Made by a program: the position numbers and the translations under genes. Of a DNA stretch of 64,000 bases, positions 10,924 to 23,935 are shown one piece after another. How positions within the stretch are numbered: position 1 is the first letter of the stretch; each line of letters begins with the position of its first letter. The DNA comes from Lateolabrax maculatus. Taxonomy: Eukaryota; Chordata; Actinopteri; Acropomatiformes; Lateolabracidae. Location of the stretch: NCBI GenBank assembly GCA_031216445.1, contig CM062201.1:6471501-6535500 (forward strand). The letters are read 5' to 3'. The notes under the pieces are model-generated. The model saw nothing but the letters and a program-made list of their open reading frames with translations. It was not told where the DNA came from and did not search any database.

Positions 10924-13900
10924 ATGGACAGCATGCAACAGGCTACACACATCTGTGGTGAGTTTAGTCTCATGATTAACTTTAAGCTTTTTCTTATCCA
11001 GAGAAAGGTGTGTGCAGGCCTTTGAGGGATGAAGTTTGGTTTGATCGTACTGATGCACTTTTTATCTACAATTTTACATGAATGCATCATTTAAGACTCA
11101 GTCATGGTCAAGTATTATTTCAACATAAATCAAGTAGACAGAGTAAAATTAGTAACTTGACATGATTACCTTTCTCCCAGGATACTCTACTGAAGAATCT
11201 GTTTTACTGCTTTTTTTAAACAAGTTTTTGACTTCATATGTATTGTAATTCCTGACTTGCTGATAAAAGTACAAAGACTGTTGCTGTATAGTTATGAATG
11301 TAAAGCGTGTTTGCAAAGCAGAGAATGTGACATGAGTGTGGGGATGGGCTAACATGGTATGTGACGGAGAGGCAGTACAGTTTCTCAACAGGTCAACAAC
11401 AATGTAAAATGTGAACTGTTAGTATTTTAGTTTTTGGTCCATGGTACTGTATTATTTTGTATGTTATTCTGTTACCCACCAGCCTATGTGGTGTCAAAAT
11501 GCTTCTTTCATGTTCATCTCCACTACTCTTCCCTTCTTTCCATCTTCTTTTTTATTATTAAGTGTTTCCATGCCCTGATGATGCCCCCTGCCAATTGAAG
11601 TTAATCAACTTTGAGGCTAATGAAAACCACAATTCCCATGAGACGCAGGGGCTCAGCCAAAAACACCTGGTGGTGCGACGAGGGAAACCCTTCAAAATCA
11701 CTTTGCTGTTTTGCGGCCGGTCGTGGAATTGTCACACTGAGAGCCTGGTCCTGGAGGTTTGGCTAGGTATCCAAGATGGGATTGAGTCTGCTCGCAACTA
11801 AAGCAAGACCATGTCATTTATGAAAGAAAGAAAAAAAAGAACCCTTCCTGAAAAGTTACGTTCATAGGCAATAAAAAGCACCCTTGTTGAAACCCCTTAC
11901 CATAGCCTTATACTCCTGAGTGTATTGAATTGACCAATGGTGTGTGCTTTATTGCTTATGAATTCAACTTTTCATTTGTAAGAGGGGAACAATGTTATTT
12001 CTTAATTCAGAAGTTACACAGTTTCGCTTCAAGTGAACTACAAATGTTTTTTTTCACCACACAGGCAATATGTCAGAGAAGATCCCAGTCCAGTTCTATG
12101 ACAAGTGGTCCGACCACCAAGGCTGGTCAGCCAAAATCTACCCAGGCGACATGCATCCTCAGTCAGTCACCGTCCACATCTGCTCCCCTGTTCTGTCCTC
12201 GGTGGCTCTGTATCAACTCCTGGTCCACATAGAGACCAAACAGAACCGAAGGAGCTACTCGGTGGGAACATTTGTGCTGCTCTGCAACCCTTGGCTGGAA
12301 GGTGAGTCCGTGTAGTAATACTCCCTCCTGTTACTGTCTACAGTTTTTTACTATTATCTTGTTATAGAAGTCTTTCCACACCGCTGCCGTTGCCTTTTCA
12401 GATGATCCAGTGTACATGCCACTGGATTGCCAAATAGAAGAGTACATCAAGAGTGATTATGGGCTGGTGTACATGGGCACCCATCTAAACGTTAGTAAGC
12501 GGCCCTGGTCGTTCGGTCAGGTACGTGACACTCAACAACCTGCAACTATTGTGAATGGATCACGTATAATCACAACATTGTTTGCAGGTAAGAATACAGC
12601 ACAGCTACATTTTTTGTTTCCATGTGTGCAGTATGAGCCTGGGGTCCTAGAGGCATGTCTGAAGCTCCTGCAGGTCAGCCCACAGCACCTCGGGAACAAA
12701 CACAAAGACTACATTCGCCGAGCAGACCCCGTCTATCTCAGCAGGGTCATCTGTGCTATGGTGAGAGAAAATACTGCATGTATGGGCAATGAATGAGCAA
12801 ACACATGCACGTGCATTCCCTCTAAAGCCAAATTTGTCACTAATATTAACAATAACATTTACTAAAGAACAGTTTCCTCTGCTGTTCCACGGTGAAGAAA
12901 TAAAGAAAGGTCAGTAATGTGTCCCCTCCTGTCCAAGGTGAACTGTAATGATGACCTGGGCATTCTGGAGGGGAAGTGGCAGGGCACCTACAAAGATGGC
13001 GTCAAACCTACAGAGTGGAGCGGCAGCGCTGACATCCTTCACCGCTGGGTCTCGTCCAACTGCAGCCCCGTGCGCTATGGACAGTGCTGGGTCTTTGCAT
13101 CTGTCCTCTGCACAGGTACTTGTGCGGCGCAGTTGCCCTATATGTCAGTAAATTTTAATTGGCCAATAGATTCCAGTAGAATGGACATGCTGGTTGGTTT
13201 TTCTTTAATTTATCATCCATCGGGCAACTTCTGGAATTAATTAACATTTGTACTTTTTGGAAGAATATAGTACTTATAACTGGAATTAAATCAGTAAATA
13301 CAGCACTATAGACCTTTGCATGTACCAATGTTTGGGCAGGTTTAGCTTTCAGCTAGCCCATCAGGAACACTGTTTGTCAAACGCTGAAACCTTTGATGAC
13401 TTTCTGACCAAAAATGCTACTAGATGCGTAAAAGTCTTTAAAGGAGCACTCAAGGCCCAAGAAGCTCATCAAATGGGCTGCAGGCTTGACGTTTCAGGCC
13501 TAAAATCATCAGTGCTTAAAACTGACCTGTTTTTTTTTTTTCCAGTCATGAGAGTGCTGGGTATTCCCTCACGGGTGGTGACAGTTTTTAACGCAGCCCA
13601 TGACGGTGATGGCAGCCTGAAAATTGAAGAATATTACACAAGCACGGGGGAGAAGCTCAACCTGTCAAAAGACAGCGTTTGGTTGGTGTCTCTTCCCCTC
13701 AAACCACAAAGATAACAGTTGGTCTTTTACTTGTTAGGCTATCAGGATGATTTGACAATTTACCTTTTAACTGAATTTCTGAAACTCTTTGCAGGAACTT
13801 CCACGTGTGGGTGGAGTGCTGGATGAGGAGACCAGACCTCGGTGCAGGGTTTGATGGCTGGCAGGTAGTGGATCCGACCCCCCAAGAGAAGAGTGCAGGT

Positions 13901-16900
13901 GGGTTCCCTGCCCCGAGTGGGCTTCAACATGATGATCAGATGATTCATTTATTCAATTTATTTCAAATTTGTTTTACATGAGAGCTTCCTTCTTGAGTAA
14001 ATTTCACAAAAAGCTGAAGCTAATGGCCAAGTGTGACTTATGTGTGAATAACTAACTGCAGTAGTATTAACACATCTTTCTCTGCAGGGATATTCTGCTG
14101 TGGACCTTGCCCAGTACTTGCCATCCAGCAGCGTTGCCTCGGTGCCCCTTTTGACACCTCGTTCATCTATGCCTCTGTTGACGCTGACATTGTACGGCTG
14201 ATCGTACGCAATGGACGGGTGGTGGGGAGTATGGTGGACACTGAGGGAGTAGGGCAGCTGATCTACACCAAGAGCATCGGCTCAGACAGACCAGAGAATC
14301 TGACACAGACTTATAAGGGCAATAAAAGTAAGACAAGGCTCTCCAAAAGCAGCCAAATGTTTAATGACAAGAGTCAGCACGATGCAGTCGCAATATGTAG
14401 AGATGGTAGAAGTAGGGTGTTTTCTGTCTTTGTTCTCGACATGTGTGATAATGTTCTTCTTCCCATTTTCTTTCCCTTTTCAGGGGCCCAACCAGCAGGC
14501 ATGCTAAAATGCACAAACAAAGGTTAGTGGTTGTGTAACGAAGCATCTTCACCCTCCTTTCCCCATGCAAACATACATATGTGCACACAACTGCCTCAAA
14601 ATGGAAGTCATTTACTTAGGCGGTCCCCTGCTGACAGTAAGCAGTTTTTATACAAGTGGGTCCCCGTTCTGTTTGTCTCACGCACATGCGCACGTACGTG
14701 CAGGTGGGTGACACCATACACATTCCTGCCAATGGCTTCATGCTATTCCACTGATCTACAGGTGGTGATAATGCACCCAGAAGGGTGAAGGCTAATGGAT
14801 GGAGAAACGGTGCAGGACTGTGAAGTTAATGTGGTGACAGCCGACCCACAATTGTCACATTGCTTCTTGTGGTCTGCTAAGGGCAGAAATAAATTAGCTT
14901 GAGGCAAATGTCATATCAAGTAAACTGCACAACAGATAATTGACAGACATCACCATCACCTCTCCCTGGTTGGCCCCTTGTTTCCGATTTTCAACGTATC
15001 AGCTATTCCGGAAACCTGTAGATGTGGAAATTTCTCCTCAATCATCCACAAACCAGCTACTGAAAAATTCAAAGGCAAGAAACAGGTTGTGCAGTTCCAT
15101 AAATGAGGCTTACTCCATTTTATGTGTACATACCAATGAGGTCACAGCATATAGTCTGGCTAAGCCAGTTTTTTGTTCTCTTGCCGAAAAGTGTCATCTC
15201 CTTCATGAACTGTTGACCATTTTCCCATTTAACTTTAATACTGTTTCTTCTTTCATGACAAAATCTCTCTCACTTTCACAACAGCGTTATCTACTTTGTC
15301 GTGTCCAGCCGTGGTTGAAGCAGGTAAACTTTCATACCTCTCATACTGTCACAAAACATATGTCAAGTCCCCATTTTGGCTTCATTTGCACAATGCCACA
15401 GGGTATATTTCGGTGTTTGCCACTGACATAGCCTTCTGTCAGAGGGGAATCTTTGCATTGTGGGATTAGTATTCAGGTCATTTCTATTCAAAATATTTTA
15501 TCCATCCAACCAAAGCAAGTTGTTTAAGACCACAACTTTCCAGTGTGTGAAAAACCTTGCATGCAGCTTGAACTGATTATTTGGACCAGGAAATATGCAC
15601 AAATATTGTAATAATATTTGAGTTTTTACAGTATACTCTTGTGTTTTTAATATGTTTTGTTTCACTAGACAAAATGTTTTAGCAGCTTAATGCTCTTGAT
15701 CTTTAAAATTAAAATTAAAATTATTTTATAAACCATGTCAGCCAAACAGCTGCTCATGTTGTGTATATGTGCTGTATCTTACAGTTGTGTTTATAGGGAG
15801 GTCCTTAGGACCTTAAGGGCAACTTTTGCGTAGAATGCCTGATTTTCCCTCTCACTGAATATTAAGCATTTATCCCCTTGAAGAACTGTTGAGCATTTGG
15901 ACCTTTTCATTCTCATGTTGCTTTTTTCCCCTCTATTCTTTATAATAGCATCCTTACTTTATACCTCTGCTACACCAGCAGGTGAAACAGGTGTGGCTGC
16001 TTCACAGCTAAACAGTTGTCACAACACTTTTCATTGAAATTTCACAAGCTGACTGCATTGGGCCTGTTCTACTACGAATGTTGGTCAATGGAGACTGCAC
16101 TGTATGCTTGATTTTATTCACCTATGACTGTGACAGCTGAACCCATTATTTGGCCGCACAGTTTTTGATCAGACCAATGCATTCAAGGACTAAATATGTC
16201 ATATATAAACGTGCACAGTTCGCACCAATTGTGGTAGTTAATTTTTTACCTGTAACAAATGCAATCTTTTCTTCATCAGTTTAGCCTGTACCTATTTGAC
16301 GCAATGTACACATCCCTCCCCTTCATCTCCAGGAGAAATGTCACCCGGTTTGGAGGTTTCCCTAAACATAAATGGGGTGCCATCAGTGGGTCACAGCATC
16401 GTCATGTGTGTGACGGTCAAAAACCAATCGAGCAGCCCCAGGGTCCTGGTGGAACACGTCAATGTTCAGCTGAAGGAGTACAACAGCAGCCCACAGGAGA
16501 GCTTCTGGAAAACACACAAAGAAGTGCACATACAGCCGGGTGAAGGTGAGGAGCCCTGCTTACCTTATTTATAAGTATTTCATATTAAGTACAATTTATC
16601 CTACTGGTTTGGCCACAATCATATTACTCTTTGATAAATGACCTCTACATGACCTCTACTGAACCTTAAAGTAAACACTGTGGATTGTGTCTAACTTTTT
16701 TTGATTTGCTTTGCTGCTCACATCCTTTACGTTCTCTGCAGTCTTGACGCTCCAACACACCATCCCTCCCTCTGAGTACGAGTCGTTCCTGGTAGGCGAT
16801 GACATTGTGAACGCGGCAGTGGTGCTGAAGGACGTGTGGACCGAAGAAAGAGTCCTGGCCACAAAGGAGTTCAACATAAGCCCACCGCAGATAACCGTAG

Positions 16901-19445
16901 AGGTGCAGCAGCATCCATCCTCCCTACTCTTCAGCTCACAAATAAATTATGTAGTGTTGTCTTCCTTTCTTTCTCTTCTTCGTCTTCGTTCACTTTGATC
17001 TCTCTTGTTGGTGTCGCTTGTAGATGACAAGATGAAGTTATTGTTTTAATGAAGAGAAATTCACGTCAGTACCCAGCAGCAGCACTCACTGTGCAACATA
17101 GTTTGGTGACCTAAATCTCAGAACTTTTTTGCTGCTGGGTTGATATTCCCCTTTTGAGCAGAACATAGAAATGCTGCCCCCCTTTGCTGAGTCCAGACTT
17201 TAGTTGGATGAAAAGCAAAAATGATCATGTTGCACCATATGTTGATCTCTACTTCCCAGGTAATAGCACATTTGGATCATACCCAGGTCAATATTATTAA
17301 TTTGTACTACGATAATGAGTAATTAGCACTTGGCATCACCTGAGTTATAAAACAAAAGTAAATCTACTTTCAAAACAAAGCAAAAAAATAAATAAATCTA
17401 TTGATGATAACTCAGCACAGTGTAGACTACAGTGGTCTCATTATCAAGAGTAACGAGGATTTTCTTGTTTTTGTTGTAGTGTTCATTACGTAACGCTATC
17501 TTTTCCACAGATCGAAGGAGGGGACAGCATCCAGGTGAAGAAGGAGCACACAGCTCACGTCACCTTCATCAACCCATTTACCAAAACTCTGAATGGAGCT
17601 GTGCTGACTGTGGAGGGATGTGGCTTGTTGCAGGGCAAACACGAGGCCAGGTAAGTGGAGAAATACAACTGTCATCACTCTCAGGTGATATTTCTGGTTG
17701 CTGCCTGGATGGCACTTTGGGACAAGAGAGGTCGTTAAAAAAAAGACACAATTGGTCCCGGGGTCACATTCCAGTGGTGTCACACACACACATTCTCCTT
17801 TTAGTCTGAGGTGGGAAGATAGTTAAAAAGATAGTTTGTGGTTTAAGTCTGAGGAATGCAGTCCAGGAATGCAGTCAGATATGTTGTTGGAGCAGCAGGA
17901 ACAAATGTTAAATATGAACTATGTAACAACACTTCTACCAACTTTAGCCCTGTCAGTAGGACAAGACACTATCACCCTCAGGAGTTGAATTTACTCATAT
18001 ATTCATGCAATGATGCCCTCTTCTCTTTCTCTCCTTAGTTCAAAAAGCATACTACAATAAAAAGAAAAACAAACTGCTGAAAACAACACATAAATAAATA
18101 AGAGAAAATTTATGAAAAGGGGACAATAGCTTAATAATTGAGTGTAATGATGAGAGCCACAGAGAAAAGAGATAAGATAAAAATGAAAATGACAACACAG
18201 TTCAGGTTCATGTGTTGTTGCAGGCTGTGGCATGCTCTTACATGTTTTCATACTTCATATCTAATCATATCTAATCAGTGGGTGAACAGGTTGAATCAGT
18301 TTTTTTTGCATACAAAATAGCAAATTCTATTCAAACTCAAACTTTCAAACTCACTTTACAGAACACAGTGTACACAGTGTATGTACACAGTATACATACA
18401 TCTCCTGTTTATATCAAATATGTAGATAATCCATTACCCATTTCTTAAATTTATAGCTGACCTCGAGCTGTCAATTAAAGCCTCTTTAAACTGAAATCGT
18501 GCGCCATGTTTAACTTTGAGAGACTGAAAAAACACTAGCCTGCACCTCACTATGGGTGCATTTTCAAGTAATGTAATTTTTTTCCCTGCATTAATATTGA
18601 ATTTTGTTTTTGTCTGAGTGTAAGACAAGTTCTTGGTAATAGAGTTTTATTTTGGTCAAGAACTTGGTTCCTCAGTCTTTAAACAGGCTGCGGTGTAGAA
18701 GTAAGGGTGGCCTCTGCCTCTGGTCTGTAGAACTTAGACTTTTTTTCAATTAATTTTCTCTGGGTTTCCAGATTTGTCTGTGTTTACAAACCTCACTGCT
18801 CAGGCTCAGTAGTTTATGTGTTTAGTTCTGCTAATCTGCCACTTGGCATTGTCTGCTCAGTGCTTAATGGCACTGAAGTTTATTTAATTAGACCAAAACT
18901 CCTTATTAAGCCTACAGTAAGGAGGGTTGAGAGGAATGCATTTTCTGTCTGTATCAGACAAGAATGGAAAACACTCTTCTATTAAAGATTTTCAGTATGT
19001 TCAACTTTCTGTATTCCATATTGCAAATATTCCATATTTCTTGTTTCCTCGTTTGTGGTGTAAGACTTAATTCTCCTCGCTCATTTCCTCTGTTTTACTC
19101 TTCTTATACACCTCTTTTACGGATTTAACTGGACAAACTTCTCCTATCCCTGGTTTGGTCCTATATTCCTCTTATTTCAGTCCCCTTGAGCCATTGTGGC
19201 TTTTTTATTGGGACAGACAATGAAGCAAAAGTTTCAACCCAGAGAGGAATAAGCTAATTAGAGAAGTGATTCAGCAGAAACATCTAGTTAAGAGGTAATA
19301 CACCACCATGTTAAATACTGGAACAATGAAAGTGCTTTGGCATTTGCTTTTTTTGGCTTGGGAAAGGGCAGAACGTGAGTTTTGGGAATCTCTGTGCCTG
19401 GGAAAGGATTCATTGAATAATTGGTGTTATTAATCAACACTCATC

Positions 19446-19500
<55 letters not shown>

Positions 19501-19850
19501 TATTCTGATCTTTTTGTGCTGAACATCAAATATCTTGCTAATTGGCCCTTTTATTCATCGTCCAATATTATTACTGACTCGTGTAAAACAATGGACCTCC
19601 AGACTGTTTCCTGCCTGCTCTGGAGGGACTCTGTGTGTGTCTTTGTAAGAGCTGAAATTTGGAAGCATCAAGTTTCTTTTCCCTCTCTCCCAGACTGTAT
19701 CTCCTGAGGCCAGACGAGAAGATAGAGAAGAAAGTGTCAATCATGGCCACTTCACATGGCACTAAAGTGCTGATAGCCACTTTCTCACACAGCAACAGCC
19801 CCAGCATTGTTTCCAGGAGCTTCCACAAAGTGTCCGTTGTGACTGACTGA
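10924..19850 (+). CDS. Transglutaminase (protein-glutamine gamma-glutamyltransferase), 14 exons
   Basis: Ca2+-dependent enzyme forming glutamyl-lysine crosslinks between proteins. Exons: 10924-10957, 11563-11766, 12065-12301, 12402-12520, 12632-12760, 12938-13115, 13546-13681, 13795-13898, 14088-14327, 14484-14522, 16333-16545, 16742-16902, 17511-17650, 19694-19850 (TGA). All junctions are GT-AG and in phase; the product is 696 aa (human TGM2 687). Seen: N-terminal beta-sandwich with HLVVRRGKPF; core with WSFGQ, VNCNDD and YGQCWVF (Cys291), WNFHVWVE (His349) and DPTPQEKS (Asp372). Triad spacings of 58 and 23 equal those of TGM2. Two C-terminal beta-barrels lie at about 475-696. Exon 10 is only 39 bp in the core/barrel linker. 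Intron 10 (1.8 kb) and intron 13 (2.0 kb, with a CA array) hold no other gene. TGM2 GTP-site residues are not matched, so it may be TGM5-like or a fish-specific paralogue. Exon 1 is the least certain part. Confidence 0.93.
19451..19494. repeat. (CA)22 microsatellite in transglutaminase intron 13
   Basis: Perfect CA dinucleotide array, 200 bp upstream of the last exon's acceptor. Confidence 0.97.
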
Positions 19851-20086
19851 AGAGTCGGTCCAGCCAAAGGCTTCAACAACAAGAACCAACTTCTTTAACC
19901 TCTTGATTACTGTTAGACCAGTGCCACACATTAATTTATTTGCACTGAGACATTCAAAATGTACGCCTATTTATTCTTACAATATTTGTTTGTGAACACA
20001 TCTCAGGCAAAGATAACTTATTTATATTTCATGAGATGTCTTCACTTTCAGTCCCTAGCAAGGGTGCAACTCAATGGCATATTTCA

Positions 20087-20092
20087 ATAAAA
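20087..20092 (+). promoter_or_regulatory. Polyadenylation signal of the transglutaminase gene
   Basis: AATAAA lies 237 bp after the TGA and is the first such hexamer downstream. It implies a short 3' UTR of about 260 nt, ending near 20,110. Confidence 0.6.
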
Positions 20093-20110
20093 GAAGAAAT
20101 ATGTATATAT

Positions 20111-22715
20111 AAAGAACGGCCACTCCATATTTTACAACTGATACATTTCTAACAATTGAGAATGAATGAGATATTTGAAATCCAAATATATGAAAATTAA
20201 AAAACATGTAAGTGGCGTCATGTAACCTATGACCTATGTCACAATGATTAGATATTCTTATCTTGTCAGTCTTGCCAGTGAAGTTTTTCACCATCCATGG
20301 GCACATATAGCATTGCAGAACATTCATTAAGTCAGAACCTGCTGCCTGTCCTGTCAACCCCCTCCGACATACCCGGCTGCCTTTGACTTCCTGCCAGCGT
20401 GTTCAGTGAGTTGACACCTGTGATCTTGCCTTACAAGTCAAGGTTACAAGAGTCAAGCCAGAGAAGCATGTGTGCTGCACATTATGAGGGGCTCTCCAGT
20501 TACTTACTGCACTGAGAGCAAATTTGAGAAACAGATTTAAAAAAAAAAAAAGGCAGGGATATTCTAGATATGGGATCTCTCAATTGATGTCATTTTGAGT
20601 AATCTGACTTTATAAAGCTTCTCCAGAGCCGCAGGAGACATCAACTGTCCAGACTCCGCATGATTTGTAAATTGATTTTGACATGTGAAATCAGTGGACT
20701 GTCCCTGCGCTGCATTGCTGTAACTCAATAACACCACTAGATGACAGCATTGGAGTATCCACTTGTGTGAGTGTCTGAAGTTTACTCTGAAAATCTCTGA
20801 GGTTGTTTAACTGTTGAGACTAAGAAAATAGAAAATAATTTATACTTTAGTGTTTCTTCTGTGGTTCTGCTCATAACTTTTTATTTGGCACTGCCTATGT
20901 GCTGTGATCTTAATGTGTAAATTAGAGGTTTAGCCTTAAGATAAATTAAAAAAAGTTTTTTTCTTTTCCTGTCATGCAGTGGCAAACTATGTGTACATGT
21001 ATTAGGTTTGGCCTATTTTTAAGTCTGTATCTGCTGTCATAGAAACCAGGCTACTAAAGGGGCACATAGAAAACAAATAAGCTGCTTTATTCTTTGTTGA
21101 TGATCTTGATCTTCTGTAATTTGTCAATTTAGCACAATGTCTTAAAAATGCACACACTAGTAGTAAGGCTGTGAATGTTAGAAGTGGAGCGAAAGACATC
21201 AACAATTGAAGATTAACTACCACACTGTAATAAAAATCACACTGAAATTTTGTGGAATCAACTAATTTTTTGTCATGAACTTAATGTAAATACATATGTT
21301 TGTTAGTTTCATCTTAGAGTTTCTAGTGTTTATTTTCTGACGTGAAGCTATTTGGCTTGAAATGATGAGCTGAAGGCACGTACTAATGAGAGTTCAGTAA
21401 ACTCATCAAATTATGAATAAACATGATCCAGCATGAGAGTAAAGAAAACAAACCTTCTTTAACATTAAGGAAGGGATGATCGAGGTGTAGATTACTAGAA
21501 ACCCACATTGACTGAGGGTAGGAAACAAACAGTGGCCTTCTGTCTAACTCCAACATTTTCGTGACCCATCCATTGTTATCTCAAGTTGAGTTAAAATAAA
21601 GGGTTAGTTTGGTACTTACATTATTCCAAATGTTTCCAACAATTTTTCAAGCTGGAGAAATCCATCATTTTAATCAAGGTAACAGTGCGTCTCATTTGGC
21701 CGCCTGTCAATGGCATCATATCCCCATTACGCAAGCGTCGGTGTTGTGGTTGTCTAGAAGCTGTCATAAATTGAATCCAGTTTTAAGCCAAATTTGAAAT
21801 AGATTTTTGAATTTGAAAAAACTGATTTATTCAGTGTTTTTACCGGTTTTACTCACCGGGTCCATTTATTCTGGAGAGGAGACCTCTGTGGATAAACCTC
21901 TGATGAACACTGAAGGAATCCTACCCAAGAGAAGCTGACTGCAACAACGACAATGGTGATGAAGACAACAACTCCCAGAATCCCATGCTACTTCACCATA
22001 CTTATTACATATTGTGTGTTTAAATCTGTTGATTTTACATTTTGACTTTTTCTCATGAAAGACAAACAATTGATTCAATTTAAGTTTAGTTAACTCACTT
22101 TGTTAAGGCAGGGAAACTTTTTTAAGTTGAATCACCTTAAAATGTTTTATAGTGCACAATCGTGTTTTCTAATATAAGGGGGAAGCATGATTTTTTGTTT
22201 TTCTACATTTTAGAATAAGGGACACACTGAAAGAGAAGCTAGTTTACTGTAAGTCATTCCTTCCCCTGTTCAGAAATAGGCCCATCAGATAGCCTGTAAA
22301 ACTATACTGAGTGAGCTCGGACAAGTGCACTTTACTGCACCTCCTGCACTTTCCCCTGTCAATGTAATGGGCTTATAAATGGAATAATATCGAAGGTCCC
22401 GGCTCTGTATTTGGGCATTTAATTCCAGGTAGTTCAGAGATGCTTTACACTGAGATACTTTGTGTCTGTTCGGATGCAGCTTATAGACGAGGATTGTTTT
22501 CACCTACAGGATTGGAGGCTGACATGTGTGTACCGAACAGCTTGTGATCTCACCTCGGTGTCAGGGAGATTGAGGCAGAGGCGTTGGCAGACGGAGAGGA
22601 TAATCAGACTCCACGCTCACTGATTTTCAGACAAATTAAACGTCAGGGGAAAGCAGGGAGCGGGACCGCTGGGCTGCTTTGAAAAGCTGAGGCTATCATA
22701 AATTATTAATGGCTC
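20111..22715. other. Intergenic stretch without a recognisable gene
   Basis: AT-rich sequence with short random frames on both strands. No repeat family was recognised. The last 150 bp (22,560-22,710) have balanced composition and TAAT-type motifs (ATAAATTATTAATGG), so they could be regulatory. Confidence 0.5.
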
Positions 22716-22721
22716 CCCGTC

Positions 22722-23225
22722 ACGGCCTCCCTCTCTTCATCCCTCCCTCTTTTCAACCATCCTGCTCTTCATCCATCTCTCCCTCCTGGCTCCTCAATGT
22801 TGATCGCACTTCTTCCATACTTTGTTCTTATTCCTCTGTTCTTTCTCCCCCCCTTTTTTATTATCTTTCTGCTTCCTTCCTCTGTGCCAATCACCTCCTC
22901 TTTTCATCCCTCTCTCCTTTGTCTTCCCTCCCTCGGTTCTCCCCCTCCTCTCTGCCTTCTTTTTGACTTCACTGATTTTCATCCCTCCCATCCAGCTGCT
23001 CTTCATTACCTCTTCCCTCCTTAATCTTGATCACCTTTTCCTCTTCGGCATATCCCTCCTTTGTTTGCTTCCTCCTTCATTTATTTTGCCTCCTGTTTCC
23101 TCTTTGTTTTTCCTTCATCACCTTCCCTCGCCTCCTCTCTTTAATCCGTCATCCTCAGTCCTCTTCTGATTTTATTTATGGGTCCCTTATTCTCTTCCTT
23201 CCTCCTTTTGTCCTTTTGGCTTTTC
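22722..23225. repeat. 500-bp polypyrimidine tract
   Basis: The + strand is almost entirely C and T, built from irregular CCTCC, TTCC and CATCC units. Open frames on both strands here are low-complexity artefacts. Such tracts can adopt triplex (H-DNA) structure. The 52,183-52,480 purine tract is its opposite-strand counterpart. Confidence 0.85.
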
Positions 23226-23255
23226 ACGTAGCAATACCACAGTGTAGAGATTACA

Positions 23256-23560
23256 AGTAAAGGTCCTGCATCAAAACTTTTACAGTACAAGTACAAGTAC
23301 AAATGTATTAGCATCAAAACATACTTAGTAAAAGTACTGACTCTGCAGAACAGCCAATTTCAGAATAATCATATTATTGTATTATAATGATTGATGCAGT
23401 CATGTGTTCACTATTCATCACTTTATTGCTGCAGCTGAATTGTAGTGAAGTAGAAGTATTTCAGCAGAAAACGAAAAGACTCAAGTAAAGTACCTCAAAG
23501 TTGTACTCAAGTACAGTGTTTAAATAAATGTAGTTAGTTACTTAACTCCACTGCTTGTGC
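23256..23560 (+). repeat. Dispersed teleost repeat (AAGTAC-rich family)
   Basis: It is rich in AAGTACAAGTAC and AAAGTACT units, with GTAGTGAAGTAGAAGTATTT, CTCAAGTAAAGTACCTCAAA and an end reading GTTACTTAACTCCACTGC. The terminal 60 bp match the copy at 34,610-34,742. This is an old non-coding family frequent in fish genomes. Confidence 0.7.
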
Positions 23561-23639
23561 TACTGGAGACTTAGATAATATATACCCAAACTTTGACCAT
23601 AAGCATAGATCCTCCAGCCCAGCTCAGGATCCTAGGAAT

Positions 23640-23760
23640 TACGTTCACATTGGACAATTCTACACTTCACCATTTACATCCAATGCCGATGTTATGTGCC
23701 AACACAAGAAGCAGCGTGCCCCTTTATGTAACAAGATGGACAGTAAGGCTGTGAACTGGC
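23640..23760 (+). repeat. Dispersed repeat, relative of 41,945-42,100
   Basis: It shares GACAAT, CTTCAC/CCTCAC, ATTTAC-TCCA-TGCC and ATGTT-TGTG-CAA in the same order with 41,968-42,030. Both are diverged copies of one unidentified family. Confidence 0.5.
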
Positions 23761-23849
23761 ATGTAGCACGTCTGACTTTGATGCATCCAGTTGCAGACCT
23801 GCAGTTCAGCTGCAATGCCTCAGCTTTAGGTCCTCCTCCCCCATTTTGC

Positions 23850-23935
23850 TATTGGCTGGTGAATCTGGGAACTTTCAGTCCATCTCGGGGGATATAAAAA
23901 GCTGCACCTTTGCGCATCTTTGTCACTACCTTACT
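23850..23935 (+). promoter_or_regulatory. Promoter-like block (CCAAT box plus TATA box)
   Basis: ATTGG (inverted CCAAT) at about 23,852 is followed about 40 bp later by GATATAAAAAG (about 23,891-23,901) in otherwise non-coding DNA. A transcript from here could start near 23,925. AATAAA lies at 24,647-24,652, about 720 bp downstream. No convincing coding frame links them, so this could be a lncRNA, a solo LTR or chance. Confidence 0.25.

Noticed and set aside
14940..15431. 163-codon open frame in transglutaminase intron 10
   Set aside because: Longest frame outside the genes, but with no domain, no splice context and an AT-rich random-looking composition. Likely chance.
22822..23169. 115-codon Leu/Ser/Pro-rich membrane-like protein
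   Set aside because: Low-complexity reading of a polypyrimidine tract.
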